From an uncultured Alphaproteobacteria bacterium (GTDB taxonomy: Bacteria; Pseudomonadota; Alphaproteobacteria; RUG11792), in contig CAJOOW010000088.1 in the NCBI GenBank assembly GCA_905236375.1, forward strand, positions 1-22,068: a DNA stretch of 22,068 nucleotides, written 5' to 3'. Below, piece by piece: positions 8,039-16,542 of this stretch; the stretch's first letter is position 1; each line of letters opens with the position of its first letter. A program made the translations under genes and the position numbers. The notes beneath the pieces are model-generated. The model had not been told where the DNA came from, did no database searches, and saw only the letters and a list, made by a program, of their open reading frames with translations.

Positions 8039-9166
8039 ATGTCAACTATTTATATCCATTGGCCATTTTGTCTTTCCAAATGTTATTATTGCGATTTCAA
8101 CAGCATGCCCTGCAATGGAAAAATAGATTTTAGAAAGTGGTTTGATGCATATCTTAAAGTCCTTTTAGCATTCAAAGATGAATTTTACAAAGGTGAAATG
8201 ATAACTAGCGTCTATTTTGGAGGAGGCACGCCGTCTCTTCTGCCGTCTTGGTTTGTTTCGGATTTGTTAAATGAAATAAGAAATCATTTCAGATTGTCTG
8301 ATAACGCCGAAATAACTTTGGAAGCAAATCCAAAAACAATCAATAAATCCAAAGCATCTGAACTTAAAAAAGCTGGAATCAACAGGCTTTCGATCGGAGT
8401 TCAATCAATAATCGATGAAGATCTTAAAATGCTCGGGAGAATTCATTCGGCAGCAGAAGCAAAGGCTTGTGTTTTTGAAATGTCAGAAATTTTTGAAAAT
8501 CTTTCAATAGATATGATTTATAACAGACCTGGGCAAAAATTAGATTCTTGGCGAAATGAATTATCAGAAGTTTTATGTTATCCAATTAATCATATATCTC
8601 TTTATGAATTAATTGTTGAGCCAGGAACAAAAATGGAATCAATGATCAATTCAGGAAGTCTTCCAAAACCAAATAAATCGAGTAAATTCTTTGAGACGAC
8701 AATTGAAACCGCAAAAAATCATGGTTTTGAGATGTATGAAGTTTCAAATTTTGCTAAAGATAAGCACTATGGAAAGCACAATCTTTCCTATTGGAAATAT
8801 GAAGATTACTATGGAATAGGCCCAGAATCACATTCAAGAGTTTCAATAAATGGACAAAAAATTGCAATTTCTCAGATTTCTGATAATTCAAAATGGCTTG
8901 ATTGGGCTGAAAATCCAGTTTTTGATGAAGAAAAGTTATCAGAAGAGGACGTATTTAAAGAAAAACTGATAATGGGATTAAGATCAAAGTGTGGCATAAA
9001 TATCAATGATTTTAGCCCTATAATTCAAAACAAACATCATTTGCAAAAGAAAATCAGAAAACTCCGTGAGAATTCGTATATAATGGAAAACATGGGGCAT
9101 GTTTTTTTGACATATGATGGGATTATGAGGCTGAATCTCATAGTTCAATATCTGGTTGAGGATTGA
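8039..9166 (+). CDS. hemW: Radical SAM haem chaperone HemW
   Basis: The 375-residue protein is a HemW-type member of the HemN-like radical SAM family. HemW binds haem and a [4Fe-4S] cluster and is thought to pass haem to respiratory enzymes. It is often mis-annotated as coproporphyrinogen dehydrogenase. IHWPFCLSKCYYCDF gives the CxxxCxxC cluster ligands Cys11, Cys15 and Cys18, followed by YFGGGTPS (59-66) for SAM binding, then GINRLSIGVQS and ISLYELIVEPGT, all family landmarks. The length matches HemW (about 380) rather than HemN (about 455), which also carries an N-terminal extension missing here. The stop lies four bases before the surE start, so the two are probably co-transcribed. No clear Shine-Dalgarno is seen before ATG 8039. 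Confidence 0.93.
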   Translation: MSTIYIHWPFCLSKCYYCDFNSMPCNGKIDFRKWFDAYLKVLLAFKDEFYKGEMITSVYFGGGTPSLLPSWFVSDLLNEIRNHFRLSDNAEITLEANPKTINKSKASELKKAGINRLSIGVQSIIDEDLKMLGRIHSAAEAKACVFEMSEIFENLSIDMIYNRPGQKLDSWRNELSEVLCYPINHISLYELIVEPGTKMESMINSGSLPKPNKSSKFFETTIETAKNHGFEMYEVSNFAKDKHYGKHNLSYWKYEDYYGIGPESHSRVSINGQKIAISQISDNSKWLDWAENPVFDEEKLSEEDVFKEKLIMGLRSKCGININDFSPIIQNKHHLQKKIRKLRENSYIMENMGHVFLTYDGIMRLNLIVQYLVED

Positions 9167-9170
9167 TTAT

Positions 9171-9932
9171 ATGAAGATTTTGATTAGCAATGATGATGGG
9201 ATAGGAGCGCCAGGAATTCTCCTCCTGGAAGAAATATCTAAAAAATTTGCTGATGACATTTATGTTTTTGCTCCGAATGTAAACATGAGTGGATCTGGAC
9301 ATTCTCTAACATTAAAAACACCTCTTCGTATGAAAGAACATGATAGTCGTCATTTCTCAGTTAATGGAACTCCAACCGATAGCGTTGTTATGGCTCTTCG
9401 ATATTTGCTGAAAGATAAGCCTGATTTTGTTTTTTCTGGAATAAATTTCGATGCAAACCTAGCTGATGATGTAACTTATTCTGGGACAATAGCAGCCGTT
9501 ATTGAAGCATGTCTTTTCGATATACCGGCCGTTGCTTTCAGTCAGAAAATGTCAAAAGATGGAACAATTAATTGGGATGTTGCCAAAACTTATGCTCCTG
9601 TCGTTTTAAAGGTCATCATTGACAATTATAAATTTAACAAAGGAGTCTTCTTGAATGTAAATTTCCCAGCCTGCGAAGTTTCAGAAGTAAAAGGCATCAA
9701 AATTACTTCCCAAGGATCGAGAGCTATTGACGATCATGTTATTCAATTCACAGATCCGAGGGGAGATCCATATTTTTGGATAGGGGCAGCAGACTACCGT
9801 CACGATGAAAGCAATAAAGACTTAAAAACAGATCTAGGAGCTGTTCATAGTCATTATGTTTCCATAACCCCAATGACCATCGATTTGACGGCTAAAGAAG
9901 AAATTAAAGTTTTAAGCGAGTTGTTTTCATGA
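9171..9932 (+). CDS. surE: 5'/3'-nucleotidase SurE
   Basis: The 253-residue metal-dependent nucleoside 5'/3'-monophosphatase (survival protein family) is cytoplasmic. Signature blocks are ILISNDDGIGAPG, with metal ligands Asp8 and Asp9, then APNVNMSGSGHSLTL, with the conserved Ser near 40. SVNGTPTDSV (63-72), SGINFDANLADDV (Asn92) and TYSGTIAAVIEA follow. The usual glycine-rich SGIN-x-G-x-N block has Asp94-Ala95 and Ala98 in place of the common small residues, a mild deviation. ATG 9171 is chosen over an in-frame TTG at 9156 because GAGG (9158-9161) lies nine bases upstream and MKILISNDDG is the usual SurE N-terminus. It follows hemW by four bases and overlaps the NlpD-like gene by ATGA, matching the widespread surE-nlpD gene order, here without pcm. 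Confidence 0.95.
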   Translation: MKILISNDDGIGAPGILLLEEISKKFADDIYVFAPNVNMSGSGHSLTLKTPLRMKEHDSRHFSVNGTPTDSVVMALRYLLKDKPDFVFSGINFDANLADDVTYSGTIAAVIEACLFDIPAVAFSQKMSKDGTINWDVAKTYAPVVLKVIIDNYKFNKGVFLNVNFPACEVSEVKGIKITSQGSRAIDDHVIQFTDPRGDPYFWIGAADYRHDESNKDLKTDLGAVHSHYVSITPMTIDLTAKEEIKVLSELFS

Positions 9933-10750
9933 AAAATAGAATTTTAAATTTAAGTATATTAACTTTGTTGTTAGCAGGTTGTGCTCATAATGGAGACCAA
10001 CTTCCTGAAGTAGTTCAAATAAAAAAGGTGACGCCCTATCATAAAGTTTCCGAAGGGGATACTGTTGGAAGTATTGCAAGGAAGTATGGAATGAAGCAAG
10101 CTGATCTGATTAAATTAAATAAGCTGGAACAACCATATCAGCTCTATGACGGGCAGAGATTAATAATTACGCCGAAAGTTGACGATGATATAACTGCTCC
10201 GGCTGATCCAGATATTAAAGTGCAACAAATGAAGGAAGAATCTGAAATGACTTCCAATCCAGCGGATTCTGAAGAAGCGCAGCAAGATAAAACGACAATT
10301 GATGATGTCAACAAAGAAGAAATAGCAGATGAAGAATCAGTCACTCCAGCAACAACATCAGAATATATTTGGCCTGTATCAAATGGCAAAGAAAGAATTT
10401 CTCAACATTTTGACGGAAGTGATGGAGGATTAATAATCGATGCATCTGATGGAACTCCAGTCAAATCTATCGCTGATGGAGTTGTTGTTATTGCTGGGGT
10501 TCCAAATGGAGAAGCAGCAGCATATGGAATAACCGTTGTCATAAAACACACGGCAAAGAAGACTATGTCAATTTATTCAAATCTAAAAGAAACGTCAGTC
10601 AAAGTTAAGCAAGTAGTTAAGCAGGGATCGATTATTGGCAAAGTTGGGCAAACCGGGACAATTGCGAAAAAGCCTCAACTTTATTTTGAAATTAATGACT
10701 TAGCAGGAAAAGGTCGAAAAGCCATAGATCCTGAAAAGTTAATTGGATGA
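9929..10750 (+). CDS. nlpD: NlpD-like lipoprotein: LysM plus degenerate M23 (LytM) domain
   Basis: The 273-residue lipoprotein has signal peptide and lipobox LLAGC (Cys18), a LysM peptidoglycan-binding repeat (about 37-81, YHKVSEGDTVGSIARKYG), an acidic linker (85-142) and a C-terminal M23/LytM fold (about 146-273). Zinc ligands expected in active M23 enzymes are missing: GLIID (167-171) replaces HxxxD, and QLYFEI (250-255) replaces HxHFEI. It is therefore probably not a peptidase. It more likely activates an N-acetylmuramoyl-L-alanine amidase at the division septum, as E. coli NlpD and EnvC do. The ATGA overlap with surE implies coupled translation. The symbol is by domain order and context; the alphaproteobacterial name DipM could fit as well. 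It ends before a 60-bp convergent gap in which I see no clear terminator. Confidence 0.85.
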   Translation: MKNRILNLSILTLLLAGCAHNGDQLPEVVQIKKVTPYHKVSEGDTVGSIARKYGMKQADLIKLNKLEQPYQLYDGQRLIITPKVDDDITAPADPDIKVQQMKEESEMTSNPADSEEAQQDKTTIDDVNKEEIADEESVTPATTSEYIWPVSNGKERISQHFDGSDGGLIIDASDGTPVKSIADGVVVIAGVPNGEAAAYGITVVIKHTAKKTMSIYSNLKETSVKVKQVVKQGSIIGKVGQTGTIAKKPQLYFEINDLAGKGRKAIDPEKLIG

Positions 10751-10810
10751 GTTGTTTGAGGCAAAAACCATTTTTCAATAAGAGTGGCTTTATCGTGAGA
10801 GTCTTCTTTT

Positions 10811-11359
10811 TTATAAAACGATCTTAATTATATTATCTTTACTAATTGTAATTTCGGATCTTTCTAGACTCGCTAAGTGTTTTATAAATTTGATAAATAC
10901 GTTAAAAACATCATCTGAAACATTTGACAAAATGGCATCTGTAATGTTTTTTGCAAGTTTTCTTCCACTTGGAATTTCTAGGATTATTTCCGAAAGATCG
11001 CCTGAAATTTTAACGACATCGCCTGGCTTTGAAACTTTCATTATTAAATACAAAACTCCACTCACGACATTTTGCAGATTTTCTGAGATATCTTTTAAGA
11101 TACCGTTTGAATCAGAAATTTCTAGCTCTTTTAATTTATATATCTTTTTTAAATCTTCGCTAAGCGAGTTTGAATCAATCTTGGGTGAATAGATATTCCT
11201 AAAGAAGCTCATTGTATGAGAAAGAAGGTCAATCAATTTTGAAACTTCTTGAATTTCTTTTTGGTTAAGATGATTTAAGTCATCTTGGTAAAACTTTAAT
11301 ATGCTGAGATAATTAGCCATTTCATGACATATCTTTGCAACCGTTAATTGTGTATTCAT
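10811..11359 (-). CDS. chpT: ChpT-like histidine phosphotransferase (phosphorelay protein)
   Basis: The 182-residue protein starts with a helix containing TVAKICHEMANYLSILKFYQDDL. The conserved His12-Glu13 sits where ChpT-family proteins have their phosphorylated His (typically LCHDL). A second long helix and a degenerate ATPase-like alpha/beta region (from about residue 90) follow without N, G1 or G2 nucleotide-binding boxes. This is the ChpT architecture: a histidine-kinase-like dimer that passes phosphate from CckA to CtrA and CpdR in alphaproteobacteria. Sequence identity to known ChpT cannot be assessed here, so the call rests on the His motif, length, fold pattern and the CtrA-type box elsewhere in the window. 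It overlaps hrcA by ATGA and has AGGA just upstream, so it is translated from the hrcA message. Confidence 0.62.
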   Translation of the reverse strand: MNTQLTVAKICHEMANYLSILKFYQDDLNHLNQKEIQEVSKLIDLLSHTMSFFRNIYSPKIDSNSLSEDLKKIYKLKELEISDSNGILKDISENLQNVVSGVLYLIMKVSKPGDVVKISGDLSEIILEIPSGRKLAKNITDAILSNVSDDVFNVFIKFIKHLASLERSEITISKDNIIKIVL

Positions 11360-12387
11360 ACGATATTTCCTAAAAGTTTTGCCGTATAATCGACTAGTGT
11401 TATGACTCGGCTGTAACTCATTCGAGATGGTCCAATAACTCCAATAGCCCCCACTAATGATTTCTTAGCATTCTGATAAGGCGAAATTATCAAAGAACAT
11501 CCCGCCATCTCAAACATTTTAGTTTCTGCTCCTATAAAAATCTGAACGCCTTTTCCATTTACTGATTTATCAAGAAGGTCTTTTAAAGTCTTTTTTTCAT
11601 CAAGTTTTCTTAAGAGATCCTCAAGATCCAGAATTTCTCCGGCTTTTGATAATAAATTCGATTGGCCCTTAACAATTACTTTATTGTCATTTTCATTGAT
11701 AACAAATCCGATTCCTTGTTTAACAATATCCTTTGTAATTTCATCTAATCCTTCTTTTTGAAGATCAAGCTCATTCTGAAGTTTTGTTCGGATATCATTT
11801 AAACTGGAGCCTGAAAGTTGTGTGTTGATATATTTTGTTGCCTTTCCGAGGACACTTGAAGTTACATCTTGTGCAACATCAATTAATCTGTTTTCGACAA
11901 TTCCATTTTCATTAACTATGACAACGATTGCCCTTCCCGGACTTAGCAACACAAAATCGATATGCCGAACTTCTGAATTTACAGTGGGAACCCTAATTAA
12001 GCTAGCACAATTGGCTAGATCTGAAAGAACATCTGTTGCTTTTTCTAAAATCGATTCAACACTTTTCCCAACAGCATTTTTTGTAATTTTAGCAAGTTCT
12101 TCGACTTCAGCATTTGATATATCAGCAGATTCTACTATGGTATTGACGTAAAATCTCCACCCTTTTTCGGTTGGTTTTCTTCCTGACGATGTGTGTTCTG
12201 AACATAAAATTCCAAGCTCTTCAAGATCTGCCATGACATTTCTGATTGTTGCTGGTGAAAGTGGAGTTTCAAGAACTTTTGATAGAGATCTCGAACCAAC
12301 AGCTTCTCCTGTTTCAACATAAATATCTACAAGCTTTTTGAAAATTTCAACATACCTCTTGTTAGCGCTTATGTCAATTTCATTCAT
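11356..12387 (-). CDS. hrcA: Heat-inducible transcription repressor HrcA
   Basis: The 343-residue protein matches HrcA, which represses groESL and dnaK-type operons by binding CIRCE inverted repeats and needs GroEL for folding. The N-terminal winged helix covers about residues 8-82 (VGSRSLSKVLETPLSPATIRN, then MADLEELGIL and SSGRKPTEKGWRFYV). The GAF-like dimerisation part follows, and the end carries VGAIGVIGPSRMSYSRVITLVDY, a strong family signature. No CIRCE element is visible upstream, so autoregulation is not supported here. A possible promoter lies at 12435-12462. In many genomes grpE follows hrcA; here the overlapping downstream gene is the ChpT-like phosphotransferase, which is unusual. 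The divergent neighbour is the first secreted-protein gene. Confidence 0.95.
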   Translation of the reverse strand: MNEIDISANKRYVEIFKKLVDIYVETGEAVGSRSLSKVLETPLSPATIRNVMADLEELGILCSEHTSSGRKPTEKGWRFYVNTIVESADISNAEVEELAKITKNAVGKSVESILEKATDVLSDLANCASLIRVPTVNSEVRHIDFVLLSPGRAIVVIVNENGIVENRLIDVAQDVTSSVLGKATKYINTQLSGSSLNDIRTKLQNELDLQKEGLDEITKDIVKQGIGFVINENDNKVIVKGQSNLLSKAGEILDLEDLLRKLDEKKTLKDLLDKSVNGKGVQIFIGAETKMFEMAGCSLIISPYQNAKKSLVGAIGVIGPSRMSYSRVITLVDYTAKLLGNIV

Positions 12388-12434
12388 TTCGCTTCTTATT
12401 TTTTCTTTTCACACCATCTATCCTTCCTTTTATG

Positions 12435-12462
12435 ATTTTATCGCGAATCTATGAAATCTCAA
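12435..12462 (-). promoter_or_regulatory. Candidate sigma-70 promoter for hrcA-chpT
   Basis: On the minus strand TTGAGA (12462-12457), a 16-bp spacer and TAAAAT (12440-12435) make an acceptable sigma-70 promoter about 50 bp upstream of the hrcA start. A GANTC motif (GAATC, 12445-12449) lies inside the spacer, where CcrM methylation could matter. In AT-rich DNA such matches also arise by chance. Confidence 0.4.
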
Positions 12463-12533
12463 AGTTTTTGTGTAAAAATTATGTTTTAAGCTCTTTCCTT
12501 TATTTATAGCGATAAATTATGTGGCATAGCTGA

Positions 12534-12575
12534 TTGAACTATATGGCAATATATGCTATAATTTCACATAGGAGG
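12534..12575 (+). promoter_or_regulatory. Near-consensus promoter and Shine-Dalgarno for the first secreted-protein operon
   Basis: TTGAAC (12534-12539), a 17-bp spacer and a perfect TATAAT (12557-12562) form the best promoter in the window. Transcription would begin near 12569. AGGAGG (12570-12575) follows at once, leaving a leader of only about 16 nt before GTG 12585. The arrangement decides the start codon: ATG 12594 is 18 bases from the Shine-Dalgarno, and in-frame codons upstream would lie inside the promoter. Confidence 0.75.
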
Positions 12576-12584
12576 GTATGCTTC

Positions 12585-15500
12585 GTGTGCAAAATGGAAA
12601 GAAAGTTAAAGTTTTTTTGCGGATTATCAAAGTTATTGTTCCCTCTTTCTTTGACCTTTGCTTTGACTGGCTATATTTATGCAAGTGATACCGATCAATC
12701 CCGAAAGGATAAAACATGGGAAAATAAAGTTTTCGCCGGCATGATGATTGACAGTATGATAACTCATCTAAAAGAAATCTATGAGGATAAAAACGCAACG
12801 CCATGGATCAAAAAAACTTTAAAAACGGACGAAAAAAGCATAAACGAATCCATAAAAAATTCTGAATTTTTTAAATCAGTTTGGAAAGAAATCCCTTCAT
12901 TTTTCAAGGATAGATTGTTAGGCAAAGGAATATTTAGAAATATTTATAACAATGAAGGAAACCTGAATATCACACAGTTACCTGAGTTTGAAAATAATTC
13001 TTATGCAGAATATTCAGAAGCAAATTGGAATGCCTTTCTATTTGCAACTTATCTTTTTTTCGAAACGGTTGATCCAGATGATATTGAAAATAATGCAGAG
13101 TTAAAAGATGCTGTAACTAAATATAAGAATGCTAAGGAATTAAGTTTTAACGACAAACTTGAAAGGGCTAAAGACGCATTATGGAAGCTAAAGAAAGCAT
13201 TGAGTCGAAAAAGTAGCTTGGAATCAGCAATAAAAGAAATAGAAAACAAATTGTCTTCTCAGCTTCAAAATTCAAAGACTATTGATCAACTTAAAGAAGA
13301 AGTAAAAAAAGTAGCTGAAATTGATATTTCGAAAACTGATCCAGGAAGCCGTGACGAAAAAATCACAACAATCATGAAAGAGTTTTTCGACATGGATTAT
13401 ACAAAGATTATAAGAACGAAAGCCGATTATCAAAAATTGAAGGAATCACAAAACAAAAACGCAATTAATCAACTACAAGATGAAAAGGAAAAATTAGATA
13501 AAGAAATACGTGGATTAGAAGAGAAAAAGAAGGAGAAATACAATGAAAATATTGCTACTCCAGAATTTTATAAAGTGGCAACCACACTACCAGGTGGAAT
13601 ATATTTAACTGTTTATCCTGGAGGATCGTCATGGACAGGCTTGCCAGCCTGTGACCAACTATTTTCTAATGCTCAGAAATATGAACAAAAATATGTTGAA
13701 ATAGATAAAGAAAACAAATTCCAGTATGTTAGTGATGAGACAGAAGCACATTATCAACAGGCCGAAACGACTCTTAGTGGATCCATGAGCATTAAATTTC
13801 TGATCAAGAACCATGACACAGATGAGCAGGAATACCTCAAGATCCCAGAAATAAGGCAATATTATGATGCAGACCTAAAAGAATGGATAGACAATAGCGA
13901 GATTTTAAAAAATCCAAACTATTATTACTATTATAACGAGAAACAAAGGCGAATAGAGCGTAAGACAACACCCCCCACAGACACCACACCATACATTCAC
14001 ATAATAGGTGTGGGCACAAGTAAAGACTATAATTTTCCAAAAAACACCCCTGAAATTCCAATGAGAAAAGAAATATATGCGACATTAGTTTTAGATGAGG
14101 CTACAAAAAGCTATAAATGGGTAGAATGTCAAGAAACTGCTACACAAGCGTTTAAACTCGTAGTGTCAACTAATTCGACAACAAACATAAATTACTATAC
14201 AATAACCCCTGTACACATTGCAATGCCATATTTAGCAGGAACATACCAATACAAACTCCTGCCAATAACGCTGAAACAGTATGCAGAAGGAATGGAGATG
14301 AACATACACAAGATAATAGAACTTCTTCCTGAACTTGACCCCACTGAATACTATCGAAGAGAATTACTCAATCTCAACCGTAATTATACAAATACTCTAC
14401 TATACCCCACCCTACTCACTAAAACATACATCAATAACACTTTAACATCATACAAAAAATATATTGAAAGCATATTACAATTATACCAATTTAGGATTAT
14501 AACGGAATTAGAAGCGATAATGAGAAAAAGCACAGCGATCACCGACTGGACTTCTCAAACATCCATCCAAAAGATAAGCACAGCAAACAAAACATTTAGT
14601 ACGAAAGATGCTTCTGGAGAACACCTATATATCCAAAAAAGAATAAAAACAGGAACAGCATTTATCACTGATCCTGATGGTAATCAACATGAAGAAGACA
14701 AATATGAAGCAGAACCGGTACAAAGAGGGTACCTAGTAAAAAGGCCAACAGATCAAACATGGAAAATAATCGCAGATGGCAGTTTGCGCGACAAAATAAA
14801 AGCCTCTGATTTTAAACAAGCGACCGGAAATATGATCTGCACCATAGAAAATGGGATAGTGGCCACTGAAGATGTGTTTCAACTACACCAATCAGACAAA
14901 TATAAAATGAAGATGGGAGTAATTTATGATGCTATCACAAAAATGCCACTGTCCGGAAGATGTCTTATATTACCAAGACAAGGTACTGAATTTAAGATAG
15001 TTGAATATGATGATCCATTGCTCAAGGCTGTAGAGGAGAGATATACTATAGCTGATGGTCTTATTTATATAAATAATGGCCCTACTCATACGCCCACAGG
15101 AGTAAACTTCTTTGAATTCATAAAGCAAAGAATAGCAAATAGAATGTCAAAGTATAAACAATCAGAAAACATGGCACAGAATATGACCGGAAATAGTTCC
15201 CTAGTAGACGAAGTTATAGCTGATCTAAAAAAATTAATAAACTTGGAAGGGACCACGATTCTAGAAACGCTATTAGCAGAATTGAAGGTATTTGATGTAA
15301 TATTCAACGAATCAATAAGAAGCGAAGAAGCACAACAGAAAATAAAAGCACAGACGGAAAACTACATCCTACAGAATCTTCTAGGCACACTCCCTAATAT
15401 AAACCATTTTCCTAAATCAAAAGAAGAGATGCAGAAAGGACTCAGAGAAATTGACGAAATCGACAAAAAAATAGCCACACAAAAGGATCAATCTTCTAAG

Positions 15501-16532
15501 GCGAAGAAGGACTGTAACACCTACATACAAGAAATACAAGATCAGGTTAACCGAGAATACAAAGACATAATAAAACAAAATCGGTCACTAATTAAGCAAT
15601 ACAATGAGACTAAGCAGAGATTGAATAATCTAATAGAGGACATCAGATTAACTATAGTAGAAAATATAAGGTCAGCTAGATCCGAATATACCAACGATAC
15701 AGGTTTATCAAAATACAAAGAGCAGGAAAAATATAAGGAATGGGAAGATGCCTTATCCTTATCCGAAAAGCAAGCGCTTAATGAACTGGCGACAAAAGAT
15801 GGAAAGACGATACAAATAGAACTTGACAGAATGAGAAAAGAAGTGATATCCCCGGAAGGGCTAATAGAGATTATTGCATCTTTACAAAATCAAATTGACA
15901 ACAACAATTCTCCAATAGATAAACAAAACACTGGAACAGATGAATGGCAAAATATTGTGGGTTATGTAAACAAAAAGTTAGAAAGCAAATACAGCACACA
16001 ACTACAACAAGCACGAGATGATATAATATGTTATATAAACGCATTAAAGTTAAACCAACCTATAGCAGACTTGAAAAGAATGTGCGAATCTTCTAAAAAA
16101 AGAAATGACAAGCAAAATTTGCTGGAAAGAGTTAAAACACAAATGCCAAATTATGAAATTGCTTACAGATGTAGCACAACTGATGCCGATGCGCTGGCAT
16201 ATACGATCAATACTGCACTAAATAACAACACTTTATCACAAGCAATAAATCTAAGAGAAAATCTTGAGCAACAGGATTTGGGTAAGAAGATAATTCTGCA
16301 TCAGTGGGCTCAAACAGGTATGGAAGACTACTTTTTACTAAATCAAGAGGACAAACAAAATGAACTAAACCCAGTACTTCAAGAAACGCTCATAAAAATT
16401 GATAAATTAAATGTTTTAAATCTGATACTAACGGATGAATTAATTGATGCTATGAAGGAAGTGTGGAATGGAACATTAGAAAAGATAAAACGAATTTTAT
16501 TAGGAGAATCCCTAGCTGATGTTGAACAATAG
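12585..16532 (+). CDS. Large secreted protein of unknown family, first gene of operon 1
   Basis: I do not recognise this 1315-residue protein. GTG 12585 sits eight bases after GGAGGG and is preferred. Residues 1-34 form a Sec signal (basic MERK, hydrophobic LLFPLSLTFALTGYIYA), with likely cleavage near YAS-D. Residues about 90-165 hold a domain shared with the next gene: KDRLLGK (108-114) and NWNAFLFATYLFFETV (147-162). Residues about 190-325 are predicted coiled coil (Lys/Glu/Leu-rich). A Gly/Pro/Tyr-rich middle follows (GGIYLTVYPGG, NPNYYYYYNE). The last 400 residues are again helical and charged. No further membrane segment, catalytic motif or repeat array is seen. Its coding strand is A-rich, unlike the chromosomal genes to the left. 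It could be a surface or host-directed effector protein; that is inference. The stop TAG overlaps the Shine-Dalgarno of the next gene. Confidence 0.85.
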   Translation: MCKMERKLKFFCGLSKLLFPLSLTFALTGYIYASDTDQSRKDKTWENKVFAGMMIDSMITHLKEIYEDKNATPWIKKTLKTDEKSINESIKNSEFFKSVWKEIPSFFKDRLLGKGIFRNIYNNEGNLNITQLPEFENNSYAEYSEANWNAFLFATYLFFETVDPDDIENNAELKDAVTKYKNAKELSFNDKLERAKDALWKLKKALSRKSSLESAIKEIENKLSSQLQNSKTIDQLKEEVKKVAEIDISKTDPGSRDEKITTIMKEFFDMDYTKIIRTKADYQKLKESQNKNAINQLQDEKEKLDKEIRGLEEKKKEKYNENIATPEFYKVATTLPGGIYLTVYPGGSSWTGLPACDQLFSNAQKYEQKYVEIDKENKFQYVSDETEAHYQQAETTLSGSMSIKFLIKNHDTDEQEYLKIPEIRQYYDADLKEWIDNSEILKNPNYYYYYNEKQRRIERKTTPPTDTTPYIHIIGVGTSKDYNFPKNTPEIPMRKEIYATLVLDEATKSYKWVECQETATQAFKLVVSTNSTTNINYYTITPVHIAMPYLAGTYQYKLLPITLKQYAEGMEMNIHKIIELLPELDPTEYYRRELLNLNRNYTNTLLYPTLLTKTYINNTLTSYKKYIESILQLYQFRIITELEAIMRKSTAITDWTSQTSIQKISTANKTFSTKDASGEHLYIQKRIKTGTAFITDPDGNQHEEDKYEAEPVQRGYLVKRPTDQTWKIIADGSLRDKIKASDFKQATGNMICTIENGIVATEDVFQLHQSDKYKMKMGVIYDAITKMPLSGRCLILPRQGTEFKIVEYDDPLLKAVEERYTIADGLIYINNGPTHTPTGVNFFEFIKQRIANRMSKYKQSENMAQNMTGNSSLVDEVIADLKKLINLEGTTILETLLAELKVFDVIFNESIRSEEAQQKIKAQTENYILQNLLGTLPNINHFPKSKEEMQKGLREIDEIDKKIATQKDQSSKAKKDCNTYIQEIQDQVNREYKDIIKQNRSLIKQYNETKQRLNNLIEDIRLTIVENIRSARSEYTNDTGLSKYKEQEKYKEWEDALSLSEKQALNELATKDGKTIQIELDRMRKEVISPEGLIEIIASLQNQIDNNNSPIDKQNTGTDEWQNIVGYVNKKLESKYSTQLQQARDDIICYINALKLNQPIADLKRMCESSKKRNDKQNLLERVKTQMPNYEIAYRCSTTDADALAYTINTALNNNTLSQAINLRENLEQQDLGKKIILHQWAQTGMEDYFLLNQEDKQNELNPVLQETLIKIDKLNVLNLILTDELIDAMKEVWNGTLEKIKRILLGESLADVEQ

Positions 16533-16542
16533 GAGAATTGAT

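Noticed and set aside
8039..9166. Coproporphyrinogen III dehydrogenase (HemN)
   Set aside because: Length and the lack of the N-terminal HemN extension fit HemW, which shares the radical SAM core but is a haem chaperone.
10890..11192. 100-codon plus-strand frame
   Set aside because: Antisense to the ChpT-like gene, no Shine-Dalgarno and no recognisable features.
12388..12533. Possible CIRCE operator upstream of hrcA
   Set aside because: No TTAGCACTC-N9-GAGTGCTAA-like inverted repeat could be found, even allowing several mismatches.
12578..12688. 36-codon ORF starting at the ATG just after AGGAGG
   Set aside because: Spacing to the Shine-Dalgarno is only about two bases and the frame has no protein-like features; kept only as an alternative start issue in the findings.
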